Shown in pieces: positions 45,301 through 56,281 of a DNA stretch of 64,000 nt. This DNA is from Monarcha castaneiventris obscurior (taxonomy: Eukaryota; Chordata; Aves; Passeriformes; Monarchidae): contig JAMPIT010000856.1 in the NCBI GenBank assembly GCA_026261815.1, positions 8,974,001 through 9,038,000 of the forward strand, given 5' to 3'. Within the stretch, counting starts at the first letter, position 1. Each line of letters opens with the position of its first letter. The position numbers and the translations under genes are program-made. Under the pieces are notes generated by a model. It was not told where the DNA came from, searched no databases, and saw only the letters and a program-made list of their open reading frames with translations.

Positions 45301-48300
45301 CTCTCTTCCCTGAAGAGGGAAGGTGAGGAGCTGGAAGGTGATGTTCCAGCCCATCTCATGGGATCTGAACCCACCTTCCTCCCTGGGGCAGGGGGTGGCC
45401 CTGGCCAGGAGCAGTCCCAGGTGGAGCTGTGCTGTTCCCTGGGGCTGCAGGGAGGGAAACACAGAGACACCATTATTGCTATTGTTTTATGGTATTTAAC
45501 AACAAGGGATTAGGGGACTCTCCTTGGTTGTAAGGAAAAAAAAATGTGATTCCTCTCCAATTGCCTAATATTTCCAAGAATTTGAGATTACACAGGGAGA
45601 GGGTGAAACCTTCAGCCTGGGCACGAAGTGCTGGTCGTGTCGCAGCTGTTTCCCCTCTCCCTGGCTGCAGCTGGGACATATCCTGCATGGATGCAGGGAT
45701 GGATCTTATGGCCCCTGGGTCAGAAATTGAGTCCTGCTGCTTCCAAAGGCAAGACCTGCACTGTGGGATCCCCCAGGACCAGCCGGTTGCAGCCTCAGCT
45801 CCCCACTGGCATAGGCAGGCACATCCCTATGGCTTTTACAGACATCAAGGACCCAATGGGGTCCCTGGAAATGGGGTCATGGGGCCATTTTCGTAACTTC
45901 ATGCCTTCAAAATCCAGCATGGGGCTTTCTGGGCCCACTGGAGCTTGGCAGGGGGGTTGTTTGCAGCCTTGGGAATTGCCTCACGTGAGGCTGTGTGCTG
46001 ACGCCACAGATAACGCTTCCTTTGAAGTTTGGGATATTTCTCCAGAGCAAACACCAGGAAAGGAGAAACTAGTTAAATCTCAACTCCTGCCTGGCAGGGA
46101 CAGCTGGGTCACCAAGGCCATCTCTCTGTGCTGCCTCAGGTCTCCCATCGCACCACACAAGCTCTGTGCCCACCCTCACAGAGGGTTTCTCTACGTGGTT
46201 GCTCCCGCACACACATCTCCCTTCCATGGAGCTGCACGTGGTAATTCCTTGGGATCATCTGGGCAATAAACGCCCCAGCAAAGGGAATGTGGGGCCAGCT
46301 CCACGCTCACAGGATGCTTCATCCAGGAGCACTTCGGGAGACGGAGGCTGCACCCTGTGGTCCTTTCCCTGGTGGGGGTGACATCCAGAAGCAGGGGCAC
46401 ATTCCCAAAGGCCCTTCCCTCCATTGTGACCGCCCATAACCCTGTGCCCGTGTTTGCTTTCGCCCAGGGAAGCTGCGCTGCCTTGCCCCAGGGGAGGGAC
46501 AGCCACCGGTGGCAAACAAACACAGAATCAACACGTGGCACAATCCGGGCAGCACGTGCGGCACTGGCAGCATTGGGAATTCGCCATTCCCGCCGGGCTC
46601 CTGCTTGCTGAGTCTGCCCTTGGGCTGCCTGGGGAGATGGCAGGAAATGGGGGGCTTAGGGCTCTGGCAGGGGCTCCCAAACCCATCCCAGCGCCGAGGC
46701 AGAACCTCGGCTTTTTTTGCCAGCGGTTGGGATTTGATGTAAAAGCCAAGATGAGCTTTGAGCTTTGGGGGCAGTTTGGGCACTGCTTTATTGGGGATCC
46801 CTTAATCCAGAGAAGGTGGACAAGGGACATGACAGAATTTATCTTTACAGGGGAATAAACCAGTCTGTTCTATCTCTGTTGTGTAGGGAAAACAATGTGG
46901 ACTTTAAATGGTCACAAAGAAATGGGAAGAATGCCCTGCTGGGTAATTATTCCCATGTGGGAAACTCCCAGTGCTGGAGCCCAAACAAATGCCTGGGGCA
47001 GGATGGGGATCCCAGGGCTGAGCCACACTCCTGGCAGGCCCATGCTCGGGATCTGGGGCACAGGCAGTTCCCAACTCACGGGTGTCCAGGGAAAGCTTTG
47101 GAATTTCCCGCAGTGCCCAGAGAGCAGCAGCACCCCATGCCCACTGTCCCCCTGCCCATGGCATCACCCCCATCGGGGACAGGGTGGAGAAGACTCCATC
47201 CAACCCAGCCCAGCCCATTTCCACCCTCACTCTGGGGGTCCTTACGCACGGAGCTCCCACCATGAGGCAGAGGACAAGTTACGAGGCTGTTTTCTTTAAT
47301 TTTCACACTCAAAAGCCGCCCCAAGACAGCCCGGTGAGCTGCATCCTCCCTGGCTCCTATTTCAAAGGAAAAAAATGGTAGGAATGTGCTGCTTTTTCCA
47401 TGTTGCGTTTCCTTTGCGGAGGAACTGTTTTCGGAGCGCGGCTCCTTTCCCAGCCAGGGTCGCAGGAGGGCTCAGAGCCGCCCGAGTCCTAGGAAGATGG
47501 TGGGGCCCAGCTCTGCCTGCTGGGATGGGAGCCTCGAGGGTCCTGGATTTGAGCACTGGCTCAGCCTTTGCCCAGCTCAACTGCCCCAAATCCCAACCTC
47601 TCCAGCCCTGCCCTGGCCTCAGCCCCTCTGCACCCACAGGAGCAGATGTGGGGCCTGACAGGAAACATCTCCAGGCCCTGAGCCCTCAGCACCACTACCC
47701 TTCCCGCTGCCAGCTCCTGCCTGGCACTGCCCTCCTGGCTCCCTGCCTCTGCCTGGGCTTTAATTTCTGTCCTGCCAACCCTGCCAACCATTGCTATTTC
47801 CATGGGAACCTTCCCGAAATGCGCAGCAATGCATCCACTGGGGTCACCAAGCCTCCCTCTCCCCTGTGCCTCGTATTCCAAGCCCAGTTGCTGCCTATCT
47901 CCAGTTACAGGTGACATTTCTCTCTAATCCCAGAGAAGCTGAAGAAAACTCTGCCCTTTGGAAGGGAGCAGAAGGTGCTGGAGTTTGGGGACACATCCAG
48001 AACACGGACACACCTTTGTTCATGCTGGCAGGATGCTGCTGCATCTCAGTGAGCTGTGGATGAGAGGATGGGATGAAAGGAGGTGGAAACTGGGAGTGGG
48101 GGATTTCCAGGGTGCTCCTGGCTCAGGTCTGCATCATGCCAGGCACAGGGATGGTGTCTCCAAGGGACCTCCTGCCACCCCTTGCCTGGATAACTCCAGG
48201 GGATTTGGAGATTTGGGACATGTCTCAGGCTTTCAGATTCTCTGTTAATCAAACCCCAAGTGTTAAAAGGAATCAAGAGACATGAAAAGTGTTGCTAAAG

Positions 48301-50663
48301 AAGCAGGGGGTGGGGGAAGGAAACAAATAAAGCCACCCCCCAGTCCCCAGAGAAGGAGCAGCTTCTGCATCATATCTCATCTGGGAAAAATTATATGTTG
48401 GGAATTACGTGCTTCTTCTGAAAAGCCTTAAAGAGATTTAATAAAATGAGACAAGCTAATAATATAGGGAATGAATAGCAACCCTGGATGCTGCATCTTG
48501 ATTTAATCAGATGCTTTTCCTCAGGGGGACAAGCAAGAACTATGGCTAGAGCCTCCCTCCCCTTCCCTACGCAGCTGCTCCCCTCTTCCTCTGGCCATTC
48601 ACTTCGTCTCCCATCCCAGGGGAGCAGCCAGGGCAGGATTTGGGGTCCCACAGGTCCCTGCTGTTCACCAGCAGCTGCTGGGAAACGCACAGCCCACACT
48701 GGTTCTTTGGGAGTGGGGTAAGGAGCTGGACACGGCTTGCTGTACAAGCCCCAGGGAGAGAGGCCCTGTCCAAAGGACAGTCCTGAGGGAGAAAAGCAAG
48801 AACTGGGGAGCCAGGAGAGCTGGATGTGCTCCTCTCCGTGGCCTGGGAGAGCTGCAGGGTCTGCATGTGCCAGGTGGGAACACCACAAATGGCTCTTCCA
48901 GTCCTGTCTTGCTGCTTGGACCCGCAGGACCCAGCCGTGAACCGAGGCCAGCCGGGCCCCGTGGGGATGATCCTTCCCAGCTCTGCAGCACACTCAGAAA
49001 CCAAACTCAAGTTCTGATGTCATTGTCCTTTTCCGAGTATCCCCCGCTCGCCTGTCCCTGTGCTGGGCACCCCGGTGCTGCTCCTGCTTCCTGGAACATT
49101 TTGCTTCCTACATTTTTGCCGTGGTGCTGCTGCTGTGAGCTCTGTTTTGCTGCTGCACAGTTCGTCCAAGCCAGGCCCTTGGGACCCGCATGTTCTGTCG
49201 CTGGGATGTTTGTGTGACTTTCGTGGAATTTCCTTTCCTCAGCCACTTGCTCGCGGACACAGGGCTGGTTTTGCTGGTTGGCAGGTGGCTGGTAAACCAA
49301 GGAGGGTGAAAATAGGGAGGGAAATAGCAAGAAAACAAGGATTGATCTGTGCTGAAGGTGATTCCATTAAAGGTGTCACTGGGGTTTGTGCAGAGCATCC
49401 TGCCTGCGGCTCTGGCTGTGCTGAGCTGCTGCATGAAAGAGCCTCTATCCTCCAAAACCAGGCAAGGAGCAAAACATCCCACAAATAGCAGGGGTGAACT
49501 CTGGCAGCCATGGGGGAAATGCCCTTTTACCTGCCTTTGCTTAAGCCTTGGGCTATTTGCAGTCAGGTCAGAAATAGGTGGTGATTTGTAAAAGAGTCAT
49601 AACCGTGGGAAGGCTTTGCCTCGCAGCGAGGTGGATCCTTTATCATCAATCACTGGCAGCGGCTCCCAGCAAATGTGCTTTGCTCCTACAGGAGATGAGT
49701 TTCTAGATGAGCCTGGGAGGACTCAGCTAATGCTGTGTAATGCTCCCTGCTTGGGCTCTGCGTGACTCCGTGAGGAGCTGGGCTTTGGGATGGCACAGAA
49801 AGTGCCCATATCCTCTTTTCTGGGAGCTCCCACCACCACTGGCTCTCCTCCATCCACCCCGGGTTCCTGGTGTCCTGCTCTCGCTGTCAGGGGGTCCCTG
49901 GCTCTGGTCCCACTCCACCAAGCCCACAGGACCCCAGTGCACATCTGTCTCCTGGCATGCTCTGCCCAAAGAACTGTTTAGAAGGAGCAAATGGATTTTT
50001 TTCCTGTCAGCCAGGAGCAGGTTTCGAGTGGGCTATTTTTACCTGTTCCTGACTCTATTAATAGTTGTACGGCCAACAATAAATGCTGATCGAGATATTT
50101 GATTTGTCTGTCCTCCAGAGGTTGCCACTTCCTATTCCCCCTGTTGTTTTCCATCAACCGCTTCAATTAAATGATCTTTTTGTTATTTGGGGTGATACAT
50201 TTGGGCTTTATGTTCGGCTATTAAACTTCTTCACTGTCTCGCACACAGATGAATAAACACAGGAAACTGTCCCACTTTCTCTCCTCCAAGTGTCCTTGTG
50301 CCTCCAGGCAGGATGTTTCCCTGCAGGCAGGGATGGGGCTGTACAGGGCTGTTTAAGTTGCTGCTCACTTCCACCCCACAGACAACCACAATTCCTCTGT
50401 AAGCCTTCCAAGAGTGTTTATATTAATATCCAAGCATGAGACCACACTCGGGGGAAAGGAGAAACTCAGCACCATCCATTTCCTAAGTGGTGCTGATGGA
50501 AGGCACCACGTGCACCAGTCTGTGTGTTCTGGCTGTCCCTGAGGTTCCCCTCTCTGTGTCATAGGGAGGCTTCTGCTGCCCCGAACCTTATTAAAGCATC
50601 ACCTTTTGCTAAGTTTTTTTTTGGTCGGTGGGGTTTTATATATCTATTTTTTAAAATTTTATT
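42349..50663. other. PEMT-RASD1 intergenic interval, possible PEMT 3' UTR at left
   Basis: No protein-coding exon is supported in these 8.3 kb. All ORFs are short, lack family similarity and overlap ORFs in other frames. Candidate AATAAA signals for PEMT lie at 43392, 44213 and 44750, and I cannot choose among them. A GGAAGG-type purine run occurs at about 44005-44030. The interval has no recognisable CR1, which is notable beside the CR1-bearing PEMT introns. Confidence 0.6.
43392..43397 (+). terminator. PEMT: Candidate polyadenylation signal AATAAA for PEMT
   Basis: It is the first AATAAA after the PEMT stop, about 1.05 kb downstream, in agcagaataaatgatgg. Assignment is speculative because later signals exist and the 3' UTR may be spliced. 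Confidence 0.3.
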
Positions 50664-50667
50664 TTTA

Positions 50668-51030
50668 TCGTGGAACAGTCTGGGTTGGAAGGAACCTTAA
50701 AGCTCATCTTGTTCCACCCCCTGCCATGGGCAGGAACACCTTCCACTCGACCAGGTTGCTCCAAGTCCCATCCAACCTGGCCTTGGACACTTCCAGAGAT
50801 GGGTGCAGCCACTCTAGGCAACCTGTGCCAGTGCCTCGCCACCCTCAGAGGGAAGAATTTCTTCCCAGTATCCCATCTAGTTCTGCCATCTGTTAGTGTG
50901 AAGCCATTCCCTCTTGTCCTGTCACTCCAGCCCTTGCCCGAAGTCCCTCTCCATCTCTCTTGGAGCCCCTTAAGGCACTGGAAGGGGCTCTAAGGTCTCC
51001 CCGGAACCTTCTCTTCCCCAGGCTGACCAT
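50668..51030 (-). mobile_element. CR1-like LINE 3' fragment, reverse orientation
   Basis: The copy reads cgtggaacagtctgggttgg, ccttaaagctcatcttgttc, ccccctgccatgggcaggaa, cacccctcagaggg-type sequence and ggaaggggctctaaggtctc, ending at cttccccaggctgaccattc. About 360 bp are retained. It abuts the GC-rich RASD1 upstream region. Confidence 0.92.
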
Positions 51031-51075
51031 TCCCAGTTCTCCCAGTTCTCCCAGTTTCCCCCAGTTCTCCCAATA
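51030..51075 (+). repeat. Short 9-bp tandem repeat (cccagttct)
   Basis: cccagttct recurs about five times with small length changes immediately after the CR1 end. It may have grown from CR1 flanking sequence. No function is apparent. Confidence 0.65.
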
Positions 51076-51189
51076 CGGCACCGTTCCCGTTCCCATTCCC
51101 CTTCCCGGCCCGGTACGCGCTGCCGCCGGCCGGACTCTCGCCTGTCCCCTAGCGGGGAGAACCGGCGCTGCAGCGGCACCGCTCGGCGC

Positions 51190-51265
51190 CCGGCACCGGG
51201 ACTGGGACAGGGACTGGGAACGGGACCGGGACCGGGACAGGGACCGGGACCAGCATCGAGGTCGG
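51190..51265 (+). repeat. GGGAC-rich G-run repeat upstream of RASD1
   Basis: Reiterated gggactgggac / gggaccgggac hexamers give many closely spaced GGG triplets on the plus strand. Such spacing is compatible with G-quadruplex formation, which is an inference. It lies about 1 kb upstream of the RASD1 ATG. Confidence 0.6.
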
Positions 51266-51708
51266 GGTCAAAGGAAAGCCGCCGTCCTAAGAGCCTCCGT
51301 CACGGAGGCACCGCGCAGCCCCCAGCCCGCGCTGCAGCCCCCGGAGGGACCGAGACTTCTCCGTGCTCCCGGCCCCGCGCACCGGAGCTGGCACCGAGCG
51401 GGGTCTTTTCGCCTGTCTTTCGGGCATTTGCACCGGAGAAGTGTAAACCAGAGCAAAAACACCGCAGGAAGTGGCTCGGGACCCTCTGTACCCCCGCCCC
51501 TGGTTCCTGCAGCTCGGGGTGACCCCACTCCGCGAGCCCCGAGAGCCCCGAGCCGGCTGCGGGGAGCCGGGAGCCGGCACCGGGCTGAGAACGGGGCGGA
51601 TACAAAGCACAGGGACCCCGTGCTGAGACGCAGAGAGATCTGTTTGCAAACGGGACTGGGAAAGGGACCGGGAGTGTGAGCAGCTCTGCGAGCGGGAGCT
51701 CGAAGCAC

Positions 51709-52011
51709 CGGGAGTTCCACCCGGGCTGCGAGCGGGAGCGGGCTGTGCATCTCCGGGAGCGCGAACCGGGATGGGAACGGGACCGGGCTGAGCAGCACCG
51801 GGAGCGCGAACCGGGATGGGAACGGGATCTGGCCGTGCACCTCCGGGAGTGCGAACCGGGATGGGAACGGGACCGTGCTGAGCAGCAGCAGGACTGCGAA
51901 CGGGACAGGGGTGCCAAAAACCCGGAGTCCCAACCGGGCTGTAAACAGGACCAGGCAACCGAGCCCCGGGAGTGCGAACGGGGCTGCGGACGGGAGCGGA
52001 GTGCGCAGCCC
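51709..52011 (+). repeat. 45-bp minisatellite in the distal RASD1 promoter
   Basis: Units start cgggagtgcgaaccgggatg and recur every 45 bp at 51709, 51754, 51799 and 51844. A shortened 33-bp unit follows at 51889, then 45-bp units at 51922 and 51967. A degenerate unit precedes 51709. As 45 is divisible by three, the array stays open in long ORFs on both strands (plus 51676-52164, minus 52234-51287), with repeat peptides such as CEPGWERDR. The ORF runs through the TATA box, so coding is unlikely. Confidence 0.88.
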
Positions 52012-52056
52012 GGAGGCCGGCGGGGGGCGCGGGCCGGGCCGGGCGCGGAGCCGGGC

Positions 52057-52123
52057 GCTGACTCAGCCGCCGCCGCCCCGGGCCGTGACGCGCCGAGGGG
52101 CGGTCGCTGCCGGCTCCATATAA
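52057..52123 (+). promoter_or_regulatory. RASD1: RASD1 core promoter: MARE/AP-1, CRE-like, GC box, TATA
   Basis: Four motifs lie in order. GCTGACTCAGC at 52057-52067 is a palindromic AP-1/Maf-type site. TGACG at 52086-52090 is a CRE half-site. GGGGCGG at 52097-52103 is a GC box. ATATAA at 52118-52123 is the TATA box. This predicts a focused transcription start near 52150 and a 5' UTR of about 100 nt. The arrangement suits an immediate-early, stimulus-induced gene. Factor binding is inferred from motifs. Confidence 0.65.
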
Positions 52124-52255
52124 CGCGGCGGCCGCCGTGCAGAGCTCACACCGACCCTTCCTGAGAGGGAAGAGGGGCTGAGCAGCCGGGCAGGCAGCGC
52201 CTTCCTCCTTCTCCTCCTCTCCTTCTCGGCGCAAGCTGCACTTTTGCCGGCGTCA

Positions 52256-52541
52256 ATGAAACTGGCAGCGATGATCAAGAAGATGTGTCCCAGCGAGGCC
52301 GAGCTGAGCATCCCAGCCAAGAACTGCTACCGCATGGTCATCCTGGGCTCCTCCAAGGTGGGCAAGACGGCCATCGTCTCGCGCTTCCTCACCGGCCGCT
52401 TCGAGGAGCAATACACGCCCACCATCGAGGATTTCCACCGCAAGTTCTACAGCATCCGCGGTGAGGTGTACCAGCTCGACATCCTGGACACGTCGGGCAA
52501 CCACCCCTTCCCAGCCATGCGCCGCCTCTCCATCCTCACAG
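52256..52541 (+). CDS. RASD1: RASD1 coding exon 1
   Basis: The exon encodes residues 1-95 plus one base, from MKLAAMIKK to RRLSILT, including the P-loop, switch I and DTSGN. It ends at cacag|gtactt. The start context is cgtcaATGa. Nearly every residue matches human RASD1 except a few acidic changes such as EEQ for EDA at 50-52. Confidence 0.97.
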
Positions 52542-53333
52542 GTACTTGTCAGAGGGTCCCCCTGCCAGATTCCTGCTCAGTTTGGGGATGTTTTTTCCAG
52601 TCCTGGGAGGAGGGAGATAGGATTTTTTGTATTCAAGTGGATGGGCAGCTCTTCTGGTGGACTGGAGGATGTAGGACCCAGGTGCTGCCTGGTCCTTCCT
52701 TCTCCAAGTCTATTTGGCTTAGGAGTGGGTCTCTGTGTGTCCCTATCCCTGCAACGATCTCATGTTCCCTCTTTGTCCCCAGGAGACGTGTTCATCCTTG
52801 TGTTCAGCCTGGACAACCGAGACTCCTTTGAGGAGGTGCAGCGCCTGAAGCAGCAAATCCTGGAGACCAAGTCGTGCCTGAAGAACAAAACCAAGGAGAA
52901 CATCGAGGTGCCCCTGGTCATCTGCGGCAACAAGGGCGACCGGGACTTTTACCGGGAGGTGCAGCCCCGGGAGATCGAGCAGCTGGTGGGAGGGGACCCC
53001 AAAAAATGCGCCTACTTCGAGATCTCGGCCAAGAGGAACAGCAGCCTGGACCAGATGTTCCAGGCGCTCTTCGCCATGGCCAAGCTGCCCAGCGAGATGA
53101 GCCCTGACCTGCACCGCAAGGTCTCGGTCCAGTACTGCGACATCCTGCACAAGAAAGCGCTGAAAGGCAAAAAGCTGCTGAAGGAGGGGGGCCGGGGCGG
53201 CACGGAGGAGGCGTACGGCATCGTGGCCCCCTTCGCCCGGCGGCCCAGCGTGCACAGCGACCTCATGTACATCCGGGAGAAAGCCATCGGCGGCGGGCAC
53301 GGCAAGGAGAAGGATCGCTGCGTGATCAGCTAG
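52256..53333 (+). CDS. RASD1: Dexamethasone-induced Ras-related protein 1 (spliced gene)
   Basis: RASD1 (Dexras1/AGS1) is a membrane-anchored Ras-like GTPase induced by glucocorticoids that modulates heterotrimeric G-protein and nitric-oxide signalling. Exons 52256-52541 and 52783-53333 join to 278 aa (human 281). Visible motifs are the P-loop GSSKVGKT at 31-38, switch I YTPTIEDF at 53-60, DTSGN at 78-82, NKGD at 145-148, SAK at 177-179, and a C-terminal CVIS farnesylation box at 275-278. DTSGN stands in place of Ras DTAGQ, as is typical of this subfamily. Cys11, the reported S-nitrosylation site of the mammalian protein, is present. The family's extended basic C-terminal region (FARRPSVHSDLMYIREK) is conserved, and the variable Gly-rich linker is shorter than in human. 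The ATG at 52256 is chosen because MKLAAMIKKMCPS matches orthologues. Confidence 0.98.
52542..52782 (+). other. RASD1: RASD1 intron (241 bp)
   Basis: The intron is bounded by aca g|gtactt and tccccag|gagacg. Splicing joins G+GA into Gly96, giving SILTGDVFILVFSLDN as in the family. Reading through the intron breaks the conserved block, which confirms it. Confidence 0.96.
52783..53333 (+). CDS. RASD1: RASD1 coding exon 2 with stop codon
   Basis: The exon encodes Gly96 to Ser278: DVFILVFSLDNRDSFEEVQ, the NKGD and SAK guanine-binding motifs, PSEMSPDLHRKVSVQYCD, and the C-terminal CVIS box before TAG at 53331-53333. Codons are strongly G/C-ending, in line with the CpG island that covers the gene. 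Confidence 0.97.
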
Positions 53334-54125
53334 GAGCCCCCGCTCGCCACGGGAAGGAAGGAAGGAAAGAAAGAAGGAAAGGAGGGGGGAAAGGTGCTCG
53401 TTAGCGAATTGACTTTGGGCAGGTGCTCACCCGGGCAGAGAGGGTGTCGCCTCTTCCCCCAGCCTCCCTCCTCCCGCTTTCATCATCTCCCCCCCCCCGG
53501 GGGTGCATTTTGGGAGCGAGGGATGCGAAGGGGGAGGCTTTGGAGGGCAGGAGGGGATGTCACTGGGAACAGCCTCCTCCTCTGGGCAAAGAGACAGGGA
53601 AAGGGTGAGCTGCTGGGCAGCCAGGTGGGAGGATGAGTGTGGAGGGCACAGACCTTGGTGTTTCTTTCCCTCCCAAACCACCCAGCCTCGGGCACTGCCC
53701 TCAAGAGAGAGGTCAGGGGCCTGCCAACACCTGCCTGGGGCTTTGGGGTTGGTTTTTGTTTTTTTTTTTTTTCAACTTGAGAAGCTGTGCACGGACTCTG
53801 GCTCTGTGTTGTGTGTTCATCTGTGTCTGCAAAACATGCAGAAGACACTCCTAAGCTGTTGCAAAGACATTGCAGAGTTACAGCCCCGATGGACCAAAAA
53901 AATGACTCTTGTTTACATTTGTCTTGTTTGATTTGCAAGATTTGGGGAGGGTGGGGGGAGCGGGAAGGGTTTTACAAAAAAAAAAAAAAAAGATAGGCAC
54001 TTTATGTAGGTATTGTTTGTCATTGACATGAACAAAACAAAAAAAATCTTCAAGTGTTTCTACCGTGGGTGAAACTTGATGTTTTATTTTTCTACAAATT
54101 AATAAAATCTTTTAAAAAATGACAC
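53334..54125 (+). other. RASD1: RASD1 3' untranslated region (approximate)
   Basis: The region runs from the stop to just past the AATAAA at 54101. It contains a GGAAGGAA/AAAG purine run (53353-53392), a C-run near 53490, poly-T near 53760 and poly-A near 53977. No ORF of merit exists. The exact cleavage site is inferred. Confidence 0.7.
54101..54106 (+). terminator. RASD1: RASD1 polyadenylation signal AATAAA
   Basis: AATAAA occurs in caaattaataaaatctttt about 770 nt past the stop and is followed by a GT-rich stretch (gtgggtttgtctttgc), the usual downstream element. It is the best signal before the convergent MED9 gene. Confidence 0.75.
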
Positions 54126-55505
54126 CTGTGGGTTTGTCTTTGCTTCCTTGCCCTATCCCGTAGCAAAGCCTGCTAAACAAAACGCCTGGGCTCCGAGGTG
54201 GCAAAACCAGCCTCTCACTCGAGCCCTGTATTGCCCCATTTTCTCCGGCTCTCAGTGCAAAGGTTCCCGCCTCTGCAAGCCGCTGGGGTTTTGCCACACA
54301 GGGTAACGAGGGGCCACGCAGGGAGTTACTCACTGCAAAGGGTCACTGAGCCAGCACTCTTTCCTCACTCCACTACGCCGAGTGACGGCGCTGCCAGCCC
54401 CGTGACACCCCGGGCAGCGGCAAGTCACTGCCTGCAGTCACCCCGCACACTGACATCACCTCGGTATAAAGAGCTGATTGTGTTTCATGCTCTTTCCCGA
54501 TTAACTAAGCACACTTTAATGATGTCAACGCAGACTGATTCATTGGCACCCCACCTGGGATATTGTTTTTACTTTGCAATATGAGTAAAGGAAGTACTTT
54601 GCTCAAAAGGTCACCTTTACATCTGATGGTTTTTAATCTCTTCCCAATAACAAGGTGCAGTAATCATTGCTAGAAGTGAAAGGGGAACAGGATCACTCTT
54701 CAAAGAAAGCTTTTCCCAGCTCCAGCTTCTCCTCCAGTTCATTTTCAACCCCCGCTCCCCGCTCATGCAGCAGCACAAATCTGTGTTTAGCACATATTAA
54801 TGGCAAAAAAAATCGTATTGAAGCCACAAAACAATGGTGGGGGAGTGAGACTACAAAGCAAACCACCTCAGTTTCGCTTGAAACTTGGATTCAAGTTGAC
54901 AGAGTTAACTTGTTCCTGAACTAAGTGCCAGACATTTCTTTGGCAACAAGTTGTTTCTTCCAGCTCTGCCTATGTCTGATTTCACAGGAACAGCAACTGG
55001 CAAAAGAATGGAAAACATCGTCCAGGCATGAGACACAGGAATTTATTGAGCTGGGATAGGCAATGGCTGGTGGAAAGGCAATTTCAGCAATAAAAAATGT
55101 GTACATTGTGCTTTGTTTATCTCGGTGTTCTGCTTTACTCAGAGTTTACACACTGGCACCTTCCCAAAGAAAGTACTAGTACAGTATCCCAGTGGGGACA
55201 GAGTAAATCTCTGAGCTACAGGTGAGTTGCAACCATACCAACTCCCACTGAGCAGAATTAACCTGTTCAAGCTGCTCAAATGTTTGTGGTTGTGGGAAGC
55301 CCCTGGATGTGGAACTTACCTGTCCTGTTGAGCCTGACTATAGCATGGGAAACCTAAAAGCTTTCATCCCTTATGCCCTCTGTTTTGATTCTTGCCCTTC
55401 CTCTGTTTTAAGAGGGAAAGACATTGGAGCTGGGCCCAAGATCCCACATGCTGCCAACATCCTGCCCCTGCTCTGCCCACATCCATTCAGTGAACACACA
55501 AGAGG
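54126..55505. other. Tail-to-tail spacer between RASD1 and MED9
   Basis: About 1.4 kb of moderately AT-rich sequence has no credible ORF and no named repeat. It separates two convergent 3' ends. Confidence 0.65.
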
Positions 55506-55527
55506 GGCAGTTCGGAATTTATAAATC

Positions 55528-55533
55528 TTTATT
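55528..55533 (-). terminator. MED9: Candidate MED9 polyadenylation signal (AATAAA on minus strand)
   Basis: TTTATT on the plus strand, in aaatctttatttgactc, reads AATAAA on the MED9 strand about 530 nt past its stop. That gives a plausible 3' UTR of roughly 0.55 kb. Another such hexamer further on near 55041 is an alternative. Confidence 0.5.
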
Positions 55534-56064
55534 TGACTCATCTCAGACACAACCACCAATTGTTTATAAAGAAAAATACAGAAGTAACTGAAAGCAATCA
55601 TTCCTCTTCCAACACACAGGGAATGGAAAGTGTACCAGAGACTCTTTCCAGGAGCAGTGCCAAACAGTTTGTGCTTCCCTCTTATGTTCCCTTCTGATGT
55701 TTGGCCATTTTTAAGTACAAAACAAAAATTGCAGAAATGTCCCCTTTTTCACCAGCGGGTACTTTGACCCTAAGTGAGGAGAAAGCAAAATGTCTCCTCC
55801 TTGTTTGAATGTAAAAAAGAGAACTCCACCCCGAGAGAAAACAGGAGATGGGATATGTAAGTGCAGAGTCTTGCAGCAGATCAAGGGAACGTGCCGCTGC
55901 CATCGTCCCAGGAGAGCACACGGTGTCCTGGCTCAGTGTCACACACCCATGGTCCACACAGGCACTGTAACCACAAAACCTAAAGAAAGAAAACTCAACT
56001 TCTGCCACCCTGTTCAGTCTGGAGAGGAGGTATCTCAGACCTGGAGAGTGGAGCTGTGCCTTTC

Positions 56065-56281
56065 CTACTCCTTGGGGATTTCAAACATGCAAAGGCTCTT
56101 GTACTTCTGCAGCAGCTCGTTTTTGGTCCGGACCTGCTCCCGCAGGTTCTGCAGCTGCTGCTGCTGCTGCTCTGGGCTCACCCCGATGCCAGGCATGGAG
56201 CTGATCAGCTTCCTCATCTCCTGGAACTTGTTCTTGAGCTCATTCAGTACCTGGTGAACATCCTGGCTGTCCTTGTCCATG
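56065..56281 (-). CDS. MED9: MED9 coding exon 2 with stop codon
   Basis: It follows acceptor cctctgcag (minus strand), completes Cys46 and encodes [20 protein letters not shown] to [11 protein letters not shown], then TAG at 56067-56065. The glutamine run is encoded by pure CAG codons. Conservation with human is strong throughout. Confidence 0.97.

Noticed and set aside
45628..46269. 213-aa plus ORF in the PEMT-RASD1 interval
   Set aside because: It has no domain, shows low-complexity gene-desert composition and is overlapped by comparable ORFs in other frames. Not supported as a gene.
51287..52234. 315-aa minus-strand ORF across the RASD1 promoter
   Set aside because: It lies in GC-rich DNA where stops are rare, is built from the 45-bp repeat, overlaps the TATA box and 5' UTR of RASD1, and resembles no protein I know.
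52244..52255. Upstream extension of RASD1 (MPAS before MKLAAM)
   Set aside because: It starts at TTG, not ATG; orthologues begin at MKLAAMIKK, so 52256 is the start.
52542..52831. Read-through of RASD1 exon 1 into the intron as a 195-aa protein
   Set aside because: Conservation stops exactly at the gtactt donor and resumes after tccccag.
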